DNA of 64,000 nucleotides from Macrotrachela quadricornifera (GCA_022393335.1 JAJEKB010021001.1:1-64000), one strand, 5' to 3'; positions 41,181-54,943 are shown, counted from the first letter of the stretch. Notes: a model not told the origin generated them from the letters alone. Made by a program: numbers and translations.

Positions 41181-43665
41181 CTAATGTTCATCGTCGTCAT
41201 CAGTTGTATCATAGAAACTGGAGAGTTGGTTAGCATCAGTAGCTAAATTAATATAGCTGCCTGATGACATCCGACGTATTCCTGTTTGCCATCGCTCGAA
41301 CGATAAGAACCAAATAGCGCTGACAATGTGACTACAGCAACCAATGTATCGATTTCCTATGGGACAGTCGCACCACCAATTGGTTATCCGATCAGTTGAG
41401 AATTCGATCGTTGGATGTTAAGTTGAGCGAGCGATATGCGCGGATTGAGTTGGTACACGAATCAGACTGAAATAATCTTTCGATCGTTGGACTGTGTAAT
41501 CGACAACTCCGGTGAGGTCTGTGGTAGAACATCGCTCTTCGGCATAGGATCTGGCACGTTTCATTTGAAAAACTCCTTCAAGAAAATAGAATATTTTATT
41601 ATTTGAATAAGTGAAATTGAATAAGAAATTACCAAGTGTTATATCTCCAATGTCGCCTTCAGATAGAACGGGGAATGTGGTTAGAATGTCTTCATGATCA
41701 ATCGTTTCCCATTTTGATGGTGATTTAATCAAATGGTTTCGTCGAAGAAACTATAAAAAAAGATAATCATAACGAGATTATTTAGACCACATGAATTATA
41801 TTACATCTTCAAATGTTCTCTTTTGATTGAGTAATGCGAGCATTTCGCGTCCTGTTCTCTCCATTTCTGGAGTAGAAGTTACCATAGGGGGCCAATATCG
41901 ATTAATCAAAAAACATGTAATTAACATGTATGCTTCTAAGTACGGCAACGACGAATTTTGGATGGTGTTGGAGAAAAATTTAAATTGTTTCAGTCGTCCA
42001 CTAACTGCCTCCACAATCCATCGAACTTTTGTTGTACACCTGGATTGATTAGATTCAATAGATGAAAACTGGCGACGACCATCGAGAAATGGTGGCATAG
42101 ATACTTCTAGACCTGGACCTTCCATCGCACTAACTGAATCTCTGAAGCCTCTGTCTACCACTAAAACATCATCCTAAATGATATAAATAAACGTCTCTTT
42201 TCTGTATAAAAAGGAAATGTAACCTGTTCCAACCAATCAAGGATATTGCCCGAATTTCTAAATAACATGTTCTTCATTGTCGCTGCATCATTGTTGGCAA
42301 AATTGGAAAAGAAAGGACCAAGACAAGCAATGATGTAGCCGGTTGTGGAGACGATCATCATCGGCTTCAATAAAGAACGTTTCTTGTGGAGATTGAATGT
42401 TTTTCTTTGAAAGTTATTGTTTCTCGATTTCTAGTACAAAAAAAACTATTTAATGAAATGGCGGAGTGAATAATTTATTGTTTACCTGTATGTAAATATA
42501 CGTACTGTCAACTACAACGACTGCTGTATCATCATCATTTTACACATCAGCTGTTTAGCAATATTTATCGTATGTCGATTAATTATTTCCCGGCGAGAGA
42601 TGTGATTAAATCCCACATTGAATGGTACGAATTCGGACATTAATGCATTACTTGCACTTTCAACAGCTCGTGATACAGCTCTCTTGTCAGGTAATTCGAA
42701 TAGTATCGACAGTAATTCGTTGGACAAACCAAGTCCTAGCTTGCATAACAAAATTCCAACCGCAGTACGAATCGATCTATTCGATGAATTACGAATTCTT
42801 GCCTGGGAAATTCTTCCAATAAGATCATCAAATTGCCTCTTCCGAAGACTTGTTAACGCTCGATATTCTTCGGCCGACATAGAATAAGAATTATCAAAAT
42901 CGAGTCGTTTCTTCTCTCGATATATAATTTGCCATTTATTTAATAAAAGTTGAATATCGTCGGTATTTAATTTTTTTATCTGCACAGAAAATGGTGCAAT
43001 CTGATCAATTGCTTCTGATTTAAATTGGTCATCGATGATATGGTCAGGACAACATCTTGCATCTTCAGGTATAAACACATTTTTTTTCAGTAGAATCAAG
43101 TAACGATCTTCGGAAGGTACAGTCTTTGATCCTCCTGCAATATTTGCTCGACAAACACAACAAATTCTAAATAGAAATAGTTAAGTTACAACCGTATAGC
43201 CTACAGACTTATTTCAATCACGTATGACATGATCGAGTGCTCTTCATGGGAATAGAAATAGTTTCTTCCGCAGCTACTGGATTCAAATTCATATTACTCG
43301 AATTCGTTTGAATATCGACTTGACGTTGATTTACTTCCATGGAATCATTCTAATAAAGAGAAGAAAAAAAGATAAGTACTTGTATCAGTTCAAGCATGAT
43401 TTTTCTTTACCGAATTAGTATCTTCATCACCTGAAGCATCTACCAATTCTCGTTTGTCAATATGAGACAAAATGTCACCAAACTAAGTGTTGATGTTTTT
43501 CCAAGTATAATAAGCGGTCCGACAAGTATTGCAGACTTCTGTCTCCGGAGATAATGATTTCATTGTTCGGATTGATACAAATAATCGTAGGCCAGATGAC
43601 TTGAGAGATCGAACAGTCGAGGTTCGACCTAATGACATTCCGCAAGGGCAATAATAGTGAGGCAT
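41181..43665 (-). pseudogene. decayed DDE transposase with SWIM-like zinc finger
   Basis: Minus-strand exons separated by short GT-AG introns encode: an N-terminal Cys-rich part (YYCPCGMSLGR, then CNTCR near 43550, CCVCR near 43140); a helical domain (42512-43099); then VVVVDSTYIYIQ (first catalytic Asp), LVVDRGFRDS (second Asp) and WIVEAVSGRLKQFKFF (Glu), a DDE_Tnp_4-like order; and a C-terminal WWCDCPIGNRYIGCCSH resembling a SWIM finger. There are TAG near 43620, a frameshift near 42520 and TAA near 41417, so it is inactive. Ends of the transposon were not identified. Confidence 0.6.
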
Positions 43666-45760
43666 TCTTTTTATTGAATAATTCGATCGATTGTTAACCG
43701 AATTTATACGAAGATAAAGTGAAAAAATTAAATAAACATGTCTCTTATATCGACGAAAACAACTTTCTCTTCACACATGGTCCATCCGACCAGACTAAGA
43801 TAATCACACCGTCGAATCTATCTTTTTTTTCTTTCCTTTCTATGCGTAGTAGACCCCTTCTACTTTTTCATATTTCCTGATTACGTAGCTTTTGAACTAG
43901 GATTTTGACGTCCTTTCCAATATTCAACCAAATATCCTAGAATTCACAGTAGAGCAAGCTGAATCTGAACCATGCGACAACATGTGCATCTTAATCACCC
44001 ATTTTTCAAGAACAGAATGATTCTATCAATCAAATTCTCGACATTATATTGTTATATCAGCGATTCTTCTATGGAACAACAATTCTATGTCCATTCAAAA
44101 ATATTCTCTTTAATAAAGTTGTGTAGAGCTTGATGAGCTCTTTCACCTGGATGAGAAAGAAAAGTGGGGGACATCTTTTCAGTACAGGCAAATAGTGCAT
44201 TTCATGGAAAAAATCGATATTTTCATATGTGATGAAATGTTTTGTACCTATAATGGCACTCCGGCCAACGCTTAAAAATTAATTCTTATATATAGATTTG
44301 GAGAGCTTGATGAGCTCTTTCACCTGGATGAGAAAGAAAAATGAATAATGTCTTATCTAACAGAAAAAGAAATGATTAAGATATGCATCCACCAGCAATA
44401 TAGGTGAAATGACTGATGCAGTCGGCAACCCTTAGCTTCCAATGAAAATAATATTCTGATATGGCAAATAAGTTTTGACACTTAATCGAAGTTTTTGAGA
44501 GAGAAAAAATCAGCTTTTTTGAATGGGCGGATTTATGACCTTATCGTCCCCCCTCCTTTTACATATCCTGCACCAGAGGAATTATGGTTAATTTTCACTA
44601 ATTTTATCTGATTCATTGTTCTGTTTGTTCTCGAAGTTCCGAAAAGTTATTTTTACCTTCAGTGTGTGGCAATGCATCTCAAAACATAAACTAACAGATG
44701 AAAAGCTTGCTTACTAAAGTCATAGATATTTAAGGATATTGCTATCCGCGTATGATACACAAAATTTTTCTTACTCTTTTTAATTGTCCTTAAGTTTTGT
44801 ATTGAAAACATGATCAGACTTATTTTGGAAATTCATATTCTTATAGCGCTTCTTAAATTCTATCGAAACGTATAAAAAACATTATAAAAATAGACAGAAA
44901 ACCATATTTCGATTATTCTTAATAGCTGCAATATTTAAACATCTTTTTGATTTTGCGAAAAATATAACGTAGAAAATGCATACTCACGACTAATAAAACG
45001 ATCATAACTTTTCATACACTCGATGGTGTCTGAATTATTTTTTTTCCAGATGATAACTCTCATCATTCTCTATAAAACTGTACATTTTGATCAACTGTTT
45101 ATGTATGTATTTTATATGAATAACATCAATTTATGGAGAGTGGTCGAAACTTCCTATTCACGCGTTAGTTATTCTTCTGTTCATATGCGCTTTTGAAACA
45201 TAAGAATTTATCGATGAGACTATTACTCCATAGTTAGACCACACTATTACATTGACATCGAAAAAAGCTTCCCTTTTTCTTAACAAACTGACTTGAGTTG
45301 ATATATACAATCTTACTACGACTAACATTCAATATCATATCATTTTAGCTCAGGACTCGAATGCTCTGATATTTTCTTAAGATTTTCCGATTTCTTTTCT
45401 ACTTTACTAAAATAGTATATTGATAGATTCGCTTTTAAACCAGCATTTATTTAGTTTTTTTCAAATCTCATCTAAGACATCGAAAACTAGTTTCAATCTT
45501 ATGGCTCAAAATACCTTTACAGCGAATGTCTAGTCGTTCGTCAGCCTCTCACCAGTCGACCACTCGCGACTAGCAGTTTCCTTCTTTAACTTTAGTATAA
45601 TTTCTAATACCATTGTAGCTTCGAGCCTAATAGAGATATCTCGTTTCAAATCGTTTCAAAAAGCCAATGTGCGTTGTTTAGGACGCTAATGAGGACAAAA
45701 ATAAGAGAAGCAGTGCTGATTCATTCTTACTGTGAACTGAGTTCATCAGATTGTGGGCTG
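43666..45760. other. 2.1 kb intergenic, no recognisable gene
   Basis: A 39-bp hairpin-containing sequence (AGAGCTTGATGAGCTCT then TTTCACCTGGATGAGAAAG) occurs twice, at 44125-44163 and 44302-44340. Otherwise AT-rich with no coding signal. Confidence 0.45.
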
Positions 45761-45784
45761 GAAAAGATATTCGTTTTCTAACAA

Positions 45785-46030
45785 GAGGAATGAGTTTTGA
45801 ATCAATCTGAACGATAAATATGAATCAGCAATATGATTTTGTATTTTAATCGGATATTTCGATCATTTTATTGGATTCAAAACTCATTCCTCTTGTTAGT
45901 TGATATTGTCAGTTAAAGAGTTCTATTAGATGTTGAAAATGACCGTGTAAAACAATAAAAGGGTCGAAATATCCGATTAAAATACAAAATCATGTTGCTG
46001 AGTTATATTTATCGTTCATATTCGTTTTCT
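45785..46030. mobile_element. foldback / MITE-like element
   Basis: AACGATAAATATGAATCAGC at about 45808, and the following 65 bp through TCGGATATTTCGA, is repeated inverted at about 45953-46018. An inner inverted pair (AACAAGAGGAATGAGTTTTG at 45780 and its complement at about 45878) overlaps it, suggesting nested or rearranged foldbacks. Confidence 0.6.
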
Positions 46031-46077
46031 TTCCATATTCTCTTACAGTTGACTTCTATGGAAACCCAACGGGATTC

Positions 46078-46442
46078 CGGAACTTCGTCAATAAGACTTT
46101 CGCAAATTATTGGCGAAAATCCAGGCCAAGTATTGGCGAAAGTTCAGTGAACCTTCGCCAATTGGCTTAAGTACAGGAAATATATTGGTGAAAGTGCAGA
46201 TAATTATTGGCGAAAGTCGAATCGATTTTGATTCATTAAAATGGATCATTGATATTCTACACGGTGTATAGGATTCACGGTCAGTATTGTATAAAGGTCC
46301 TACGAGGGATGTCGTTAAGAATATATTCACTGTCAATATGTCCGATTAATGAAATTTATTTTCCAATTTGGCGAAAGTTCAGTAGACACTAGTCAATTGG
46401 CGAAAGTTCAATTTGCGAAAGTCTTATTGGCGAAGTTCTGGT
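46078..46442. mobile_element. 365-bp MITE-like element with about 29-bp inverted ends
   Basis: GGAACTTCGTCAATAAGAC at the left end is matched inverted at the right end (GTCTTATTGGCGAAGTTC). Internal ATTGGCGAAAGTTCA-type words recur about seven times. No ORF. Confidence 0.65.
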
Positions 46443-49400
46443 AACCCAATCCAACTGACGGAATTCTAGCGGCTACTTTCTTTACGTACCCACGTTTCAG
46501 CATAAATATTATGTAAAAATCTGACCTTTACTTATTGATGCAAGGAAACATTTATGTTTAAATCAATCTCGAATAGCACCGTATACAGAGGATTGACTCT
46601 ACCTGGAAAGATCCTGAGAGGACTCAGGAATAGACTCCTAGATTGTGACACTTGTCAAAAGTTCGTTACCTACCGACGCTACTGCTAAACGAGCATATAC
46701 TCACACCTTTCGCTTAACCTTCACTCAAGCTTGAGAGAGAATCTCATCCATTAAAAAGAAATTCTTAAAAAATCAATAAAGTTTTATCCTGACGTCGAAT
46801 TCATATTTTTGTAATCAATAGCGATCAGTACGTTTTTTAAAAGGAACTATGATTGATTGATGTTCCAATAATACAAAGCTATCAATATTGAACGCTAACT
46901 ATACCAATCGATTTTTCTACTCCGAAAACCTTTTTTAGTTATTAAGATCTCATCTTCAAACTTTCAACCTTGACCTTTTACCTGCGACAAACAAACAAAC
47001 AAAAGGATTTTCTTTTCTTTTTAAGTCACTCTCCATACAATTAAGGAAATTGTTTTATATTTTTACATTCTTGAATATGTATTCAACATAATTCAAATCT
47101 TAACAGGTACACCATCAAAAAACAAAGGATTATGTATTTCATCAATATTGCTCTCAGGTTTCATCCCGTAAAAGTAAATGTTCTTTTCGAAAAAATTCAG
47201 TATTGTATTCTTTTCAAAGGGCACATATTATGTCATGATTCTATAGACCTAGAAAGTCTACATCTCACTCTCATCGACGTGAGCTATAATAATATGAATT
47301 ATTACGCGCATTTCATCGGCATATGATTAAAACTTCACTGAAAAGGACAATAGTCATACAATTGATTAACCAAAAAAACACAAAATTAATCAGTCTAAAT
47401 GAAATTTTTAGGAAAATAAATGTCTTGTTTTATCGAATAATATCATTTAGTGTGCATAATCTCTAATAATGCTAATTATACTTTTTCTTCTAGATTGAAG
47501 GAGAAAATACACTTGTATGATGATCTATTTGCGTTTGCATCATTATTTATGTTTGCCATGATGACAATTATATTTCGTATAATGTTTTCTTCGCTTACAA
47601 TATCGTTTACTTCTCTTTTTCCTTTCCTTATTTCCTCTGATTCTTCTCTTTTCTTCAACAATCTAACTGTCATAATTACCGTGGATGATTTCTAGCTATG
47701 TGAGCTGGAGAGTACAAAACAAGTTTTGTGATCCCGTAGTGCACCATAACCACTCGTCTTGCTGAAAAAAATTGGTTTTAAAAGTTTATGAAAAGCTAAT
47801 AGTATCAACGAAGTTTTGGACTAAAAAACCATCCTTAGATTGTTCATTTTTCCCATATCCATCTGAAACTTGACCTTAAAGGAATCTAACTACTCATACA
47901 CACAAATTTCTCATCCTACTGGAGACTCAAGCATACTACCCACCGGTTTTCAGAACTAGAAGGACATTTTTTTCTAGTGCTGAGAAAAATACCAAAGGTA
48001 CAAATAGTGCTTTTTGCAGCGGATCGTTTCATTCTCACCAAAAATGTTGGATACTAGTTGAGGACGAGCCAGCATCTTCGGTGAGAACGAACTTCCTTCC
48101 TCCTTCTCTTTGATTTGAGAATGTGGGCCGATCACCCTCAAGATAGCCGAATATATGTCCTTTTGAATCCGTATTTCGAGCGAAGACTTTATTCCCTCGA
48201 CTGTAAGGAGGATGATACGAAAAAAATGGAAATGTTTGTGTGTCTGTCGCAGGTCAAAAAAACATCCTTCTCCCAGTTTTGTTAGAGGATCAAAGGAACA
48301 TCCTTTTCCCACATTTCTCCAAAAGGTCGAAGTAATATTTTTTTCCCATTTTCCTCACATAGGGAAAAAGAGTATAAACTCACTGATAATCTGTTGCGAG
48401 GGATTTCGCGGGCGGGTAGTAGATTGATTTCTTAACAAAAAGAGACTCTTTCATTGTTAGAAGATAGTGGGTTGCTTATTGGAACATGTTGTTAGCCTTG
48501 TCTTTTACTTCACTTTTTCTAAAAAATCATCAACTTTTGAAAACAGTTTTGTATATCCTGTGTTTGTTGATTTGCATTTTACAAAGTACGTATATTTTAA
48601 AACAAATTCTTCAAATACTTCCTACAATGTAGATGTCATATCATTTCTTGCTCATTTCAATGTCGGTCTTTTTTGATGGTCAAACTTAGACAACAAAAGG
48701 TCAATATGAAACGAATAAAGGATAGGAAAAAGACAACGCACTTATAAAGTTCGCCTGCAAACGAAGTCGCAAAAGGGAAAATCGCCAGAATAAAGATATC
48801 GTAACGACCGTAATGCTACATAATGACACTTTTTATCGCCTTTCTGAATAGTCAGCGAACTGCGACTGAACGATATTCAGCGTGATACGATGAAATCGTA
48901 GGAATAAATAAGAATATAGGTTTTTGCTTAGTGTAATTAGAAAAAGAACTGTAAATCTCAATATAAATTGCTGTCTATGCTAAGTAGACATCAGAATAAT
49001 ACGATATAAGGAAACGATTCAAATAGTGCTTATGTATCATTACTCACTATAGCGGTTAGAACATCGTTTAACATATAAATAGAAATAGAAAAATCAGTTC
49101 TTACATTCCACTCAAAGACAATCAAGCCTGAATTGAAACACAAAACTATTAAAGATAGTGTCAATATGTTAAATTGTACTGAAGGAGAATTATACCTGTA
49201 AAATACATAGAGGATAAATTAATAATTTAGTAATGTCAATCAAATCGTTTGGAAGTTGAGCAACGAACGACATTATGCACGACCAAATGTTGTCATGGGT
49301 AGTAAAGCTCGTAATAAAGAAAGGATTCGTATTATTGTATAAGTCTATTATCGTTATTGTAACTATGCTAGGAAAGAATAGTATCTCCATAGAAAACAAA

Positions 49401-51930
49401 GAGTCTGTTCTAAGCGCTAATAAACTAAAACACATTTCTTATATAATCAATCTCATCTATTTTATATGATTCACAGTTGTATGTAACTCTTTGTGTTTCT
49501 ATAAACCAATGTAAAAATGAATTAATTGCTACATAATAAGCATTCCACTTGACATAGTTATCCCATCGCCCAAAGGAAAAGTCTTTTGAAAAAAATAAGA
49601 TGCGCTTTTATGTTTGTCGCAGGTCAAAAAAAGATGGTCTTTGCCTCATTTCAAGGATAAAAAACATGGTCTAAACTCGAGTCTCAGTAAATTAGAAAGG
49701 ACACGTTACTTGTATTCTATTTTATATTTCATTGTAATATCTTAAATTTTGGCTATAGACTATCGGTGTCGGACCCACCCAATATATACAGAATGTTTGT
49801 AACGCAGTATGTGGTTTTATTTTACAGTTCGAGAGATAAGAGATATGGTAAATAGACTGGATAAGACACAAAACATGATGATAGCAAAGATCGAAAGTTG
49901 GAAGACAGCTGTGTTCAATAGGTATTGTCACAAAGAACCTTGATAGTTTCATGAAACACATTTGTTGCATTAGTTCTTACCATAGGCGACCGAACTCTTA
50001 AGCTTGAGAAGGCTCGAACCTTCCCAGATTTGAACGAACTAAGGCTTGGAAGACTGAAAATGGGATATGTTTTTGCGAGAGATTCAACAACGTCATAAGA
50101 AACTGAATTAATGGTTTTTCTTCAGAAAAAAATTAAAATTTAGCTACCTTCGGCAGTTATCGCTACCACAGATCGTAAATCATGCCACGGTTACTTCGAA
50201 CAACAACACGAAGTATGAAAGAACGAATAGAATTCAGTGATTTTTACTTTTCACCTACTCATACATAAAGGAAGCCAAAAAAAAGAAAATGCTACATGGC
50301 GTGCAAGCACTCATTTCACCATAATAAAAAAAATTTCTTTCAAGATAAATAACCTCGAGCGTTTTTATTCTGATCTCCTGAGTTTTTTTAGTCAACAGAA
50401 ATATTTTACCTTTCAGATGTATAACTTTCTTGAAAAACATCCACTTTTCGTTATGCGTACAATTGAATAACTTCTGTCGAGCATTAGACAGTTTCGTAAC
50501 GCTACAATACAATTAGAATAATAAAAAAAATTTCAGGTCTCTTGACACATAATTTTTCGTCAAACATTATGATCCAGTACTTGCTAGGTTACTGTATATA
50601 GTATCAAAATTTCGTTCAAATAACGCTTAAAAAGAAACTTTTTCGATCGTTTTATCTCTTTCGAGTTTAGACTTTGTGCAAAACATGGACCCAAGTAGTA
50701 AATGAGAAACCTCAAATCATTAAATCTTTTTATATTTTCTATTCAGAAGTATATGCATTTTACTAGAATTGAGTCCCGTTGACGTCAAAGTGCTCATTAA
50801 CAAGCCGAATGACGATAGTTCTACCCGAGATCTTGTTTGCAGACATATCTATATATGACACAGAATACCTTGAAAATTTCAGTTGAAAAGACCGACATTC
50901 CTTCCCGATATAGGGAAGTCCCCCAAAATAGAAAGTTTTAGTATCTTTTGCGATGTACTAGTCGTTCATAAGGCTCGACTATCTCGCGACGAAAACATTA
51001 GTCTCAAGTGAAACTTTCTAGGAATTCTATTCATGAATGAATCAGTTTGTGAACAAAGTCTTAGGTTCAAATATCGGCAATCGGTTCATTCGTGTACGCC
51101 AAGGCATAGTCTAAAGTCTTAGTAATGTGCTATAACTCTGTATATTAGAAAGCTAATGGGATTTAATATCTGAGAATTTTTCATATCTCATGGGAGCCTA
51201 TGTTTTGCATAAAGACCAAAGTCAAACGACACTGGAGGGTCAGAAACTTTTTTTCGTTAGCTGTCTTATGACTGAGACAATCGTATCGTAATTTGAAAAA
51301 TCACCAAGAATCGGTAGTCATTGCAATTATTGGATTTAACACTCCACTTGTAAAAGCTCTGTCGACCATGAAAGTAAGAGATACAGTACTAACAATACTG
51401 TCAAGAGACCACCAACAAAAAACTCACAAAACTCTCAGTGTTAACCATTACCTCCCTTTCATCTTCTGGTCATCATTTTCAATTTTTTTTTGAGCCTCCT
51501 CTAATTTGACAGTGTTCCGCCGCCTATGGTTCTTACAATTAAAACGGTAAAAAATATCGAGTATAATAGATCATTACATGAAAAACGCCTAACGGTCAAC
51601 CAACATGCTGAAAACGGGAGTTAAGAGTGAAAGAATTCTGACATCACCAACTTGTAGCTCGTAATTTTTTCTCTTAGAAACTGATTTTTATTTTGTCTTT
51701 CGATGCTTTCTTCTCGTGCAAACATCCACGCATCACAATGAAGTTTAACAATCGATTCTACATGGTTGTTGATGGTGCAAGAGAAGAAGTATCCTCAAAA
51801 GAGAGGAGTATGATTGCAATCAATTATTGTATATCATTTAAAAGCACCGCGTCTAAGCTTCCTTTCGGTCAACTCAGAACTTCTTCAGGTCATCATTGCT
51901 TTCACAAAAATGCTTTCGAAAAATTGAATT
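46443..51930. other. 5.5 kb intergenic region, no recognisable gene
   Basis: Open frames are short and without domains. Repeated words TGTCGCAGGTCAAAAAA occur near 48245 and 49616, with a TCACCCTCAAGAT tract at 48132-48144 that resembles the telomere-like junctions. Nothing else could be assigned. Confidence 0.4.
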
Positions 51931-51937
51931 AAATCGA

Positions 51938-54900
51938 TGTCTGTGCGTTACCAAAAAGTAATTACAGTTTAGTTTTGATCTAACTACAGATGAAAATTTC
52001 CAAACTTCCATTGATCTACTATCTACTCTTAAGGTATTATCTTATGAGTGTCTCAGGATTTGATTCGAATGCTTTCTTACTGAGTGGCTTGGTAACGCAC
52101 AGACACAACCATAAAGAGCTTATGATGAAACAGAAAAGAAGAACTAATAAATAATCGGTTTTCAAATGGAGTTTCAACTTGAAAATAATTGTTTATGATT
52201 GACTATCATTACGAAGATATCCTCGACTATCAGACCTAGCAGAAAGGTGAATATTCACTACTGCGTCATCGTATATCTCTCTGTTGACAGTGATCATATA
52301 ATGTACTCGAAAATAGTCACGATAGTTCGTTCTTTCGTTCTACCATCAGCTATATTTCGTATGTTCGATCAGCTGTACTAGTGCAGGTCAATCTAGTGCA
52401 TTTATTTTCATTTTAGTTTATGCACTCATTCTTTGTTTAACTATGTGATTATATTCAATTCCAGAGTATTCTTCTGTTATCACTAGACATCTTCATGAAT
52501 CTCTGATGAATATCACCATCGAATATCACTATTAATCTTTCTCTCTGTCAAACGTATAAATACATTTCGTTTCTATAGTAAAAAGTGGTGATTTTGAATC
52601 GACATAAAGCTTACTGCGGCGCAAAAACAAAAGCGTTATCGACAGAACTTGATGAAAAAAGATCTTTATGAATCTATAAAGGCAAAAAATCGAAAACGAA
52701 TGCAGTCTTTCCGCACCAAATTATCTGATTTTCAGCGACAGCAACGTCGCCAACGTGATGCTGCCGCCGAAAAACATGTTCATGCTGCAAAAAAATTCAT
52801 CGGAATATGTTGATCAACTTCCTTCGCTGACACATCTTCTGATTATTTTGATTGTTTCTAGAGCATGATACAGTTCGAAGCAATCTCTTGGTAAAGCTGT
52901 AAATAAAGCCACGACATATCTTCCTCAAAACGAAGGAAAAAAGAAATTAGTGGTCCAAGCGATTGCTGAATCTATTGACTTATTTTCTCAATCGTTGCAC
53001 AATCGCAACAGCCGCCAGTTATCACCAAAATTGAAGGACGAAATTGTGGCGTTTTATTGTCGAGATGATGTTTCATATCAGATGCCAGGCAAACGAGACA
53101 CGATTGTTGTTCGAGAAAACGGTGTCAAGTCGACTTACCAAAAACAAATTCTACTTTACAGCATCAATGGAGCTCATCAATTGTTTTTATCGGAATTTAA
53201 GACTTCTAGTAAGATTTCTTTGCAAAAAATTGTCAAGTTCAAATAAATAATTTCTTTAACGTCTAGTGTTTCTCGAACAAGCTTTACCGAACTACGTCCG
53301 AAATATGTGCTGATCAAATCTTCAATGCCTCATCGTGTGTGCGTTTGTGTACATCACGAGAACGTTAACGTACTGGTTCAATCACTATCAAAACATGTCA
53401 AACATGGTGTTTGTGCAGATTTATAAACCTTCACAAACGCATTGCTCTGTGATGTGTCGAAAGAACTCGGTATGTTTTCAAAATGTAAGACCTGATGCAA
53501 ATATTTCGAAGAAAAAATCGAAGCGAATGTTGCTGACTCGACAATCAACATCCAATGGCAGCAATGGACGAACAAAAACGGACAGACTGAAAAAGAAGAA
53601 TTTGAAGGAACAGTAAAAAATTGTCCCAATCATTTGTCAACTCTCATCGAAAAATATCTCTTACATGTATTTGGTAAACGTGCTCAAAGTAGTCTCTTTG
53701 AATGTCTGAAAAAAAGATTCCAGCGATCGAAAAGTTGTTATACAAGTTGACTATTCCGAAAACTATCCGTTGCAATATCAAAATGCTGTTCAGTCAGCAC
53801 ATTGGAATATCAAGATTTTATCTATTTTCACATGATATGTGTGGTGTGGAATGGACACTTTTTCATTCGCATTAGTATCGAACAACGTGAGCCATGACAA
53901 ATATTGTGTCGATGTAAACCTGAATTATATCATTACTCATGTGAAACAGCGATTACCAAATTTAGAAGAAATCGTTTTCTTTAGCGATGGGGCAGCATCG
54001 CAGTTTAGGCAGCGATATTTATTTCGCAATTTGACTCATTTAATGGTGAAATATGGTTTTAAAATGTCTTGGAATTTCTTTGCTACGTTACACGGCAAAG
54101 GTGTCGTTGACGCCATTGGCGGTACTACCAAACGTATGGTATGGCAAGCAACTCTGGCAAAGGAACAGTGTCGATCAGCCGCTGATTTCATTCGTATTGC
54201 AAAAACAAAAACGAATACTATCTGTATCGACGAGATTCTTCAATCCGACATCGATACAACAACATCTCGACTTCAACAGACGTTCGACAAAACGAAGCCA
54301 GTAAAGGATGTTCAAAAGCTACATGCCGTAACTGCTGTTGGTTCAGACGTTATCGAATGTCGAATTTACGCCGAAGCTAACTCGAAATGGACTGTTTTTT
54401 TCTGATGCATATTTTGTGATGTAGAAAGAATTTGTTTTTTATCTACAAGCTGAACTACTTGAATCACTTTGAGAATGATTGAAATAAATTTCAAAATTAT
54501 TATTTTCATTTATATAAGTCATAGCTCGCAAAACAAATTCAATTTGAACAGGTGCCGTTTTTCGATCAAAAAATGACGTCTGTGCGTTACTTTGTGTTTT
54601 GTCAATAACGCATTCAACATTTAGAACGTTCATTTTCTCGTTTCACCGGCTCATAGCTTAGATCCCAAGCTACAAAATCAACTTTCTCTGAATTCTTTAG
54701 AACGTTGCAATTCGCAGCAATAGTTACATTTTTCGAGAGGACTGACATGTAAAGAACTTTTTTGTCTGTGCGTTACTGACTGATGTTTTGATCCTGAAAT
54801 TGCGGCATGTTCATAGCTAAGGCTCAAACTTGGGACAATATCTCAACTGGTTAAGCTATATAATCGCTGAAAATTACAACTCGTTTCCTTCTACTTTTCT

Positions 54901-54943
54901 CCAGATTCATTCGAATGAAATTAAAAAAACGTCTGTGCGTTAC
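51938..54943 (+). mobile_element. candidate DNA transposon bounded by repeated 13-bp motif
   Basis: GTCTGTGCGTTAC occurs at 51938-51950, inverted at 52092-52104, and directly at 54578-54590, 54764-54776 and 54931-54943. These five copies flank the decayed transposase-like gene and appear nowhere else I saw in the window. They look like subterminal binding sites. Exact element ends and target duplication were not determined. Confidence 0.45.
52595..54402 (+). pseudogene. decayed transposase-like gene (SDG...SQ / HGKG family)
   Basis: Near 52600 a basic, repetitive N-terminal part appears (AAQKQKRYRQNLMKKD, then RQQRRQRDA). A middle part has LRPKYVLIKSSMPHRVCVCV and CVHHENV near 53300. The C-terminal 188-codon frame 53839-54405 has FFSDGAASQFRQRYLF and FATLHGKGVVDAIGGTTKR. 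These blocks match a widespread animal protein family found in repetitive DNA and probably transposase-derived; I cannot name the superfamily. At least four frame breaks lie between the blocks, so the copy is inactive. Confidence 0.55.

Noticed and set aside
44125..44340. Repeated TTGATGAG...GAGAAAG as hammerhead
   Set aside because: The core is CTTGATGA with an extra base and there is no GAAA in the right place after stem II.
47974..48427. Open frames with CSFDP / CFFDL-like repeats on the minus strand
   Set aside because: They come from the AAGGAACATCCTTT-type repeat also present at 33400-33560, not from a gene.
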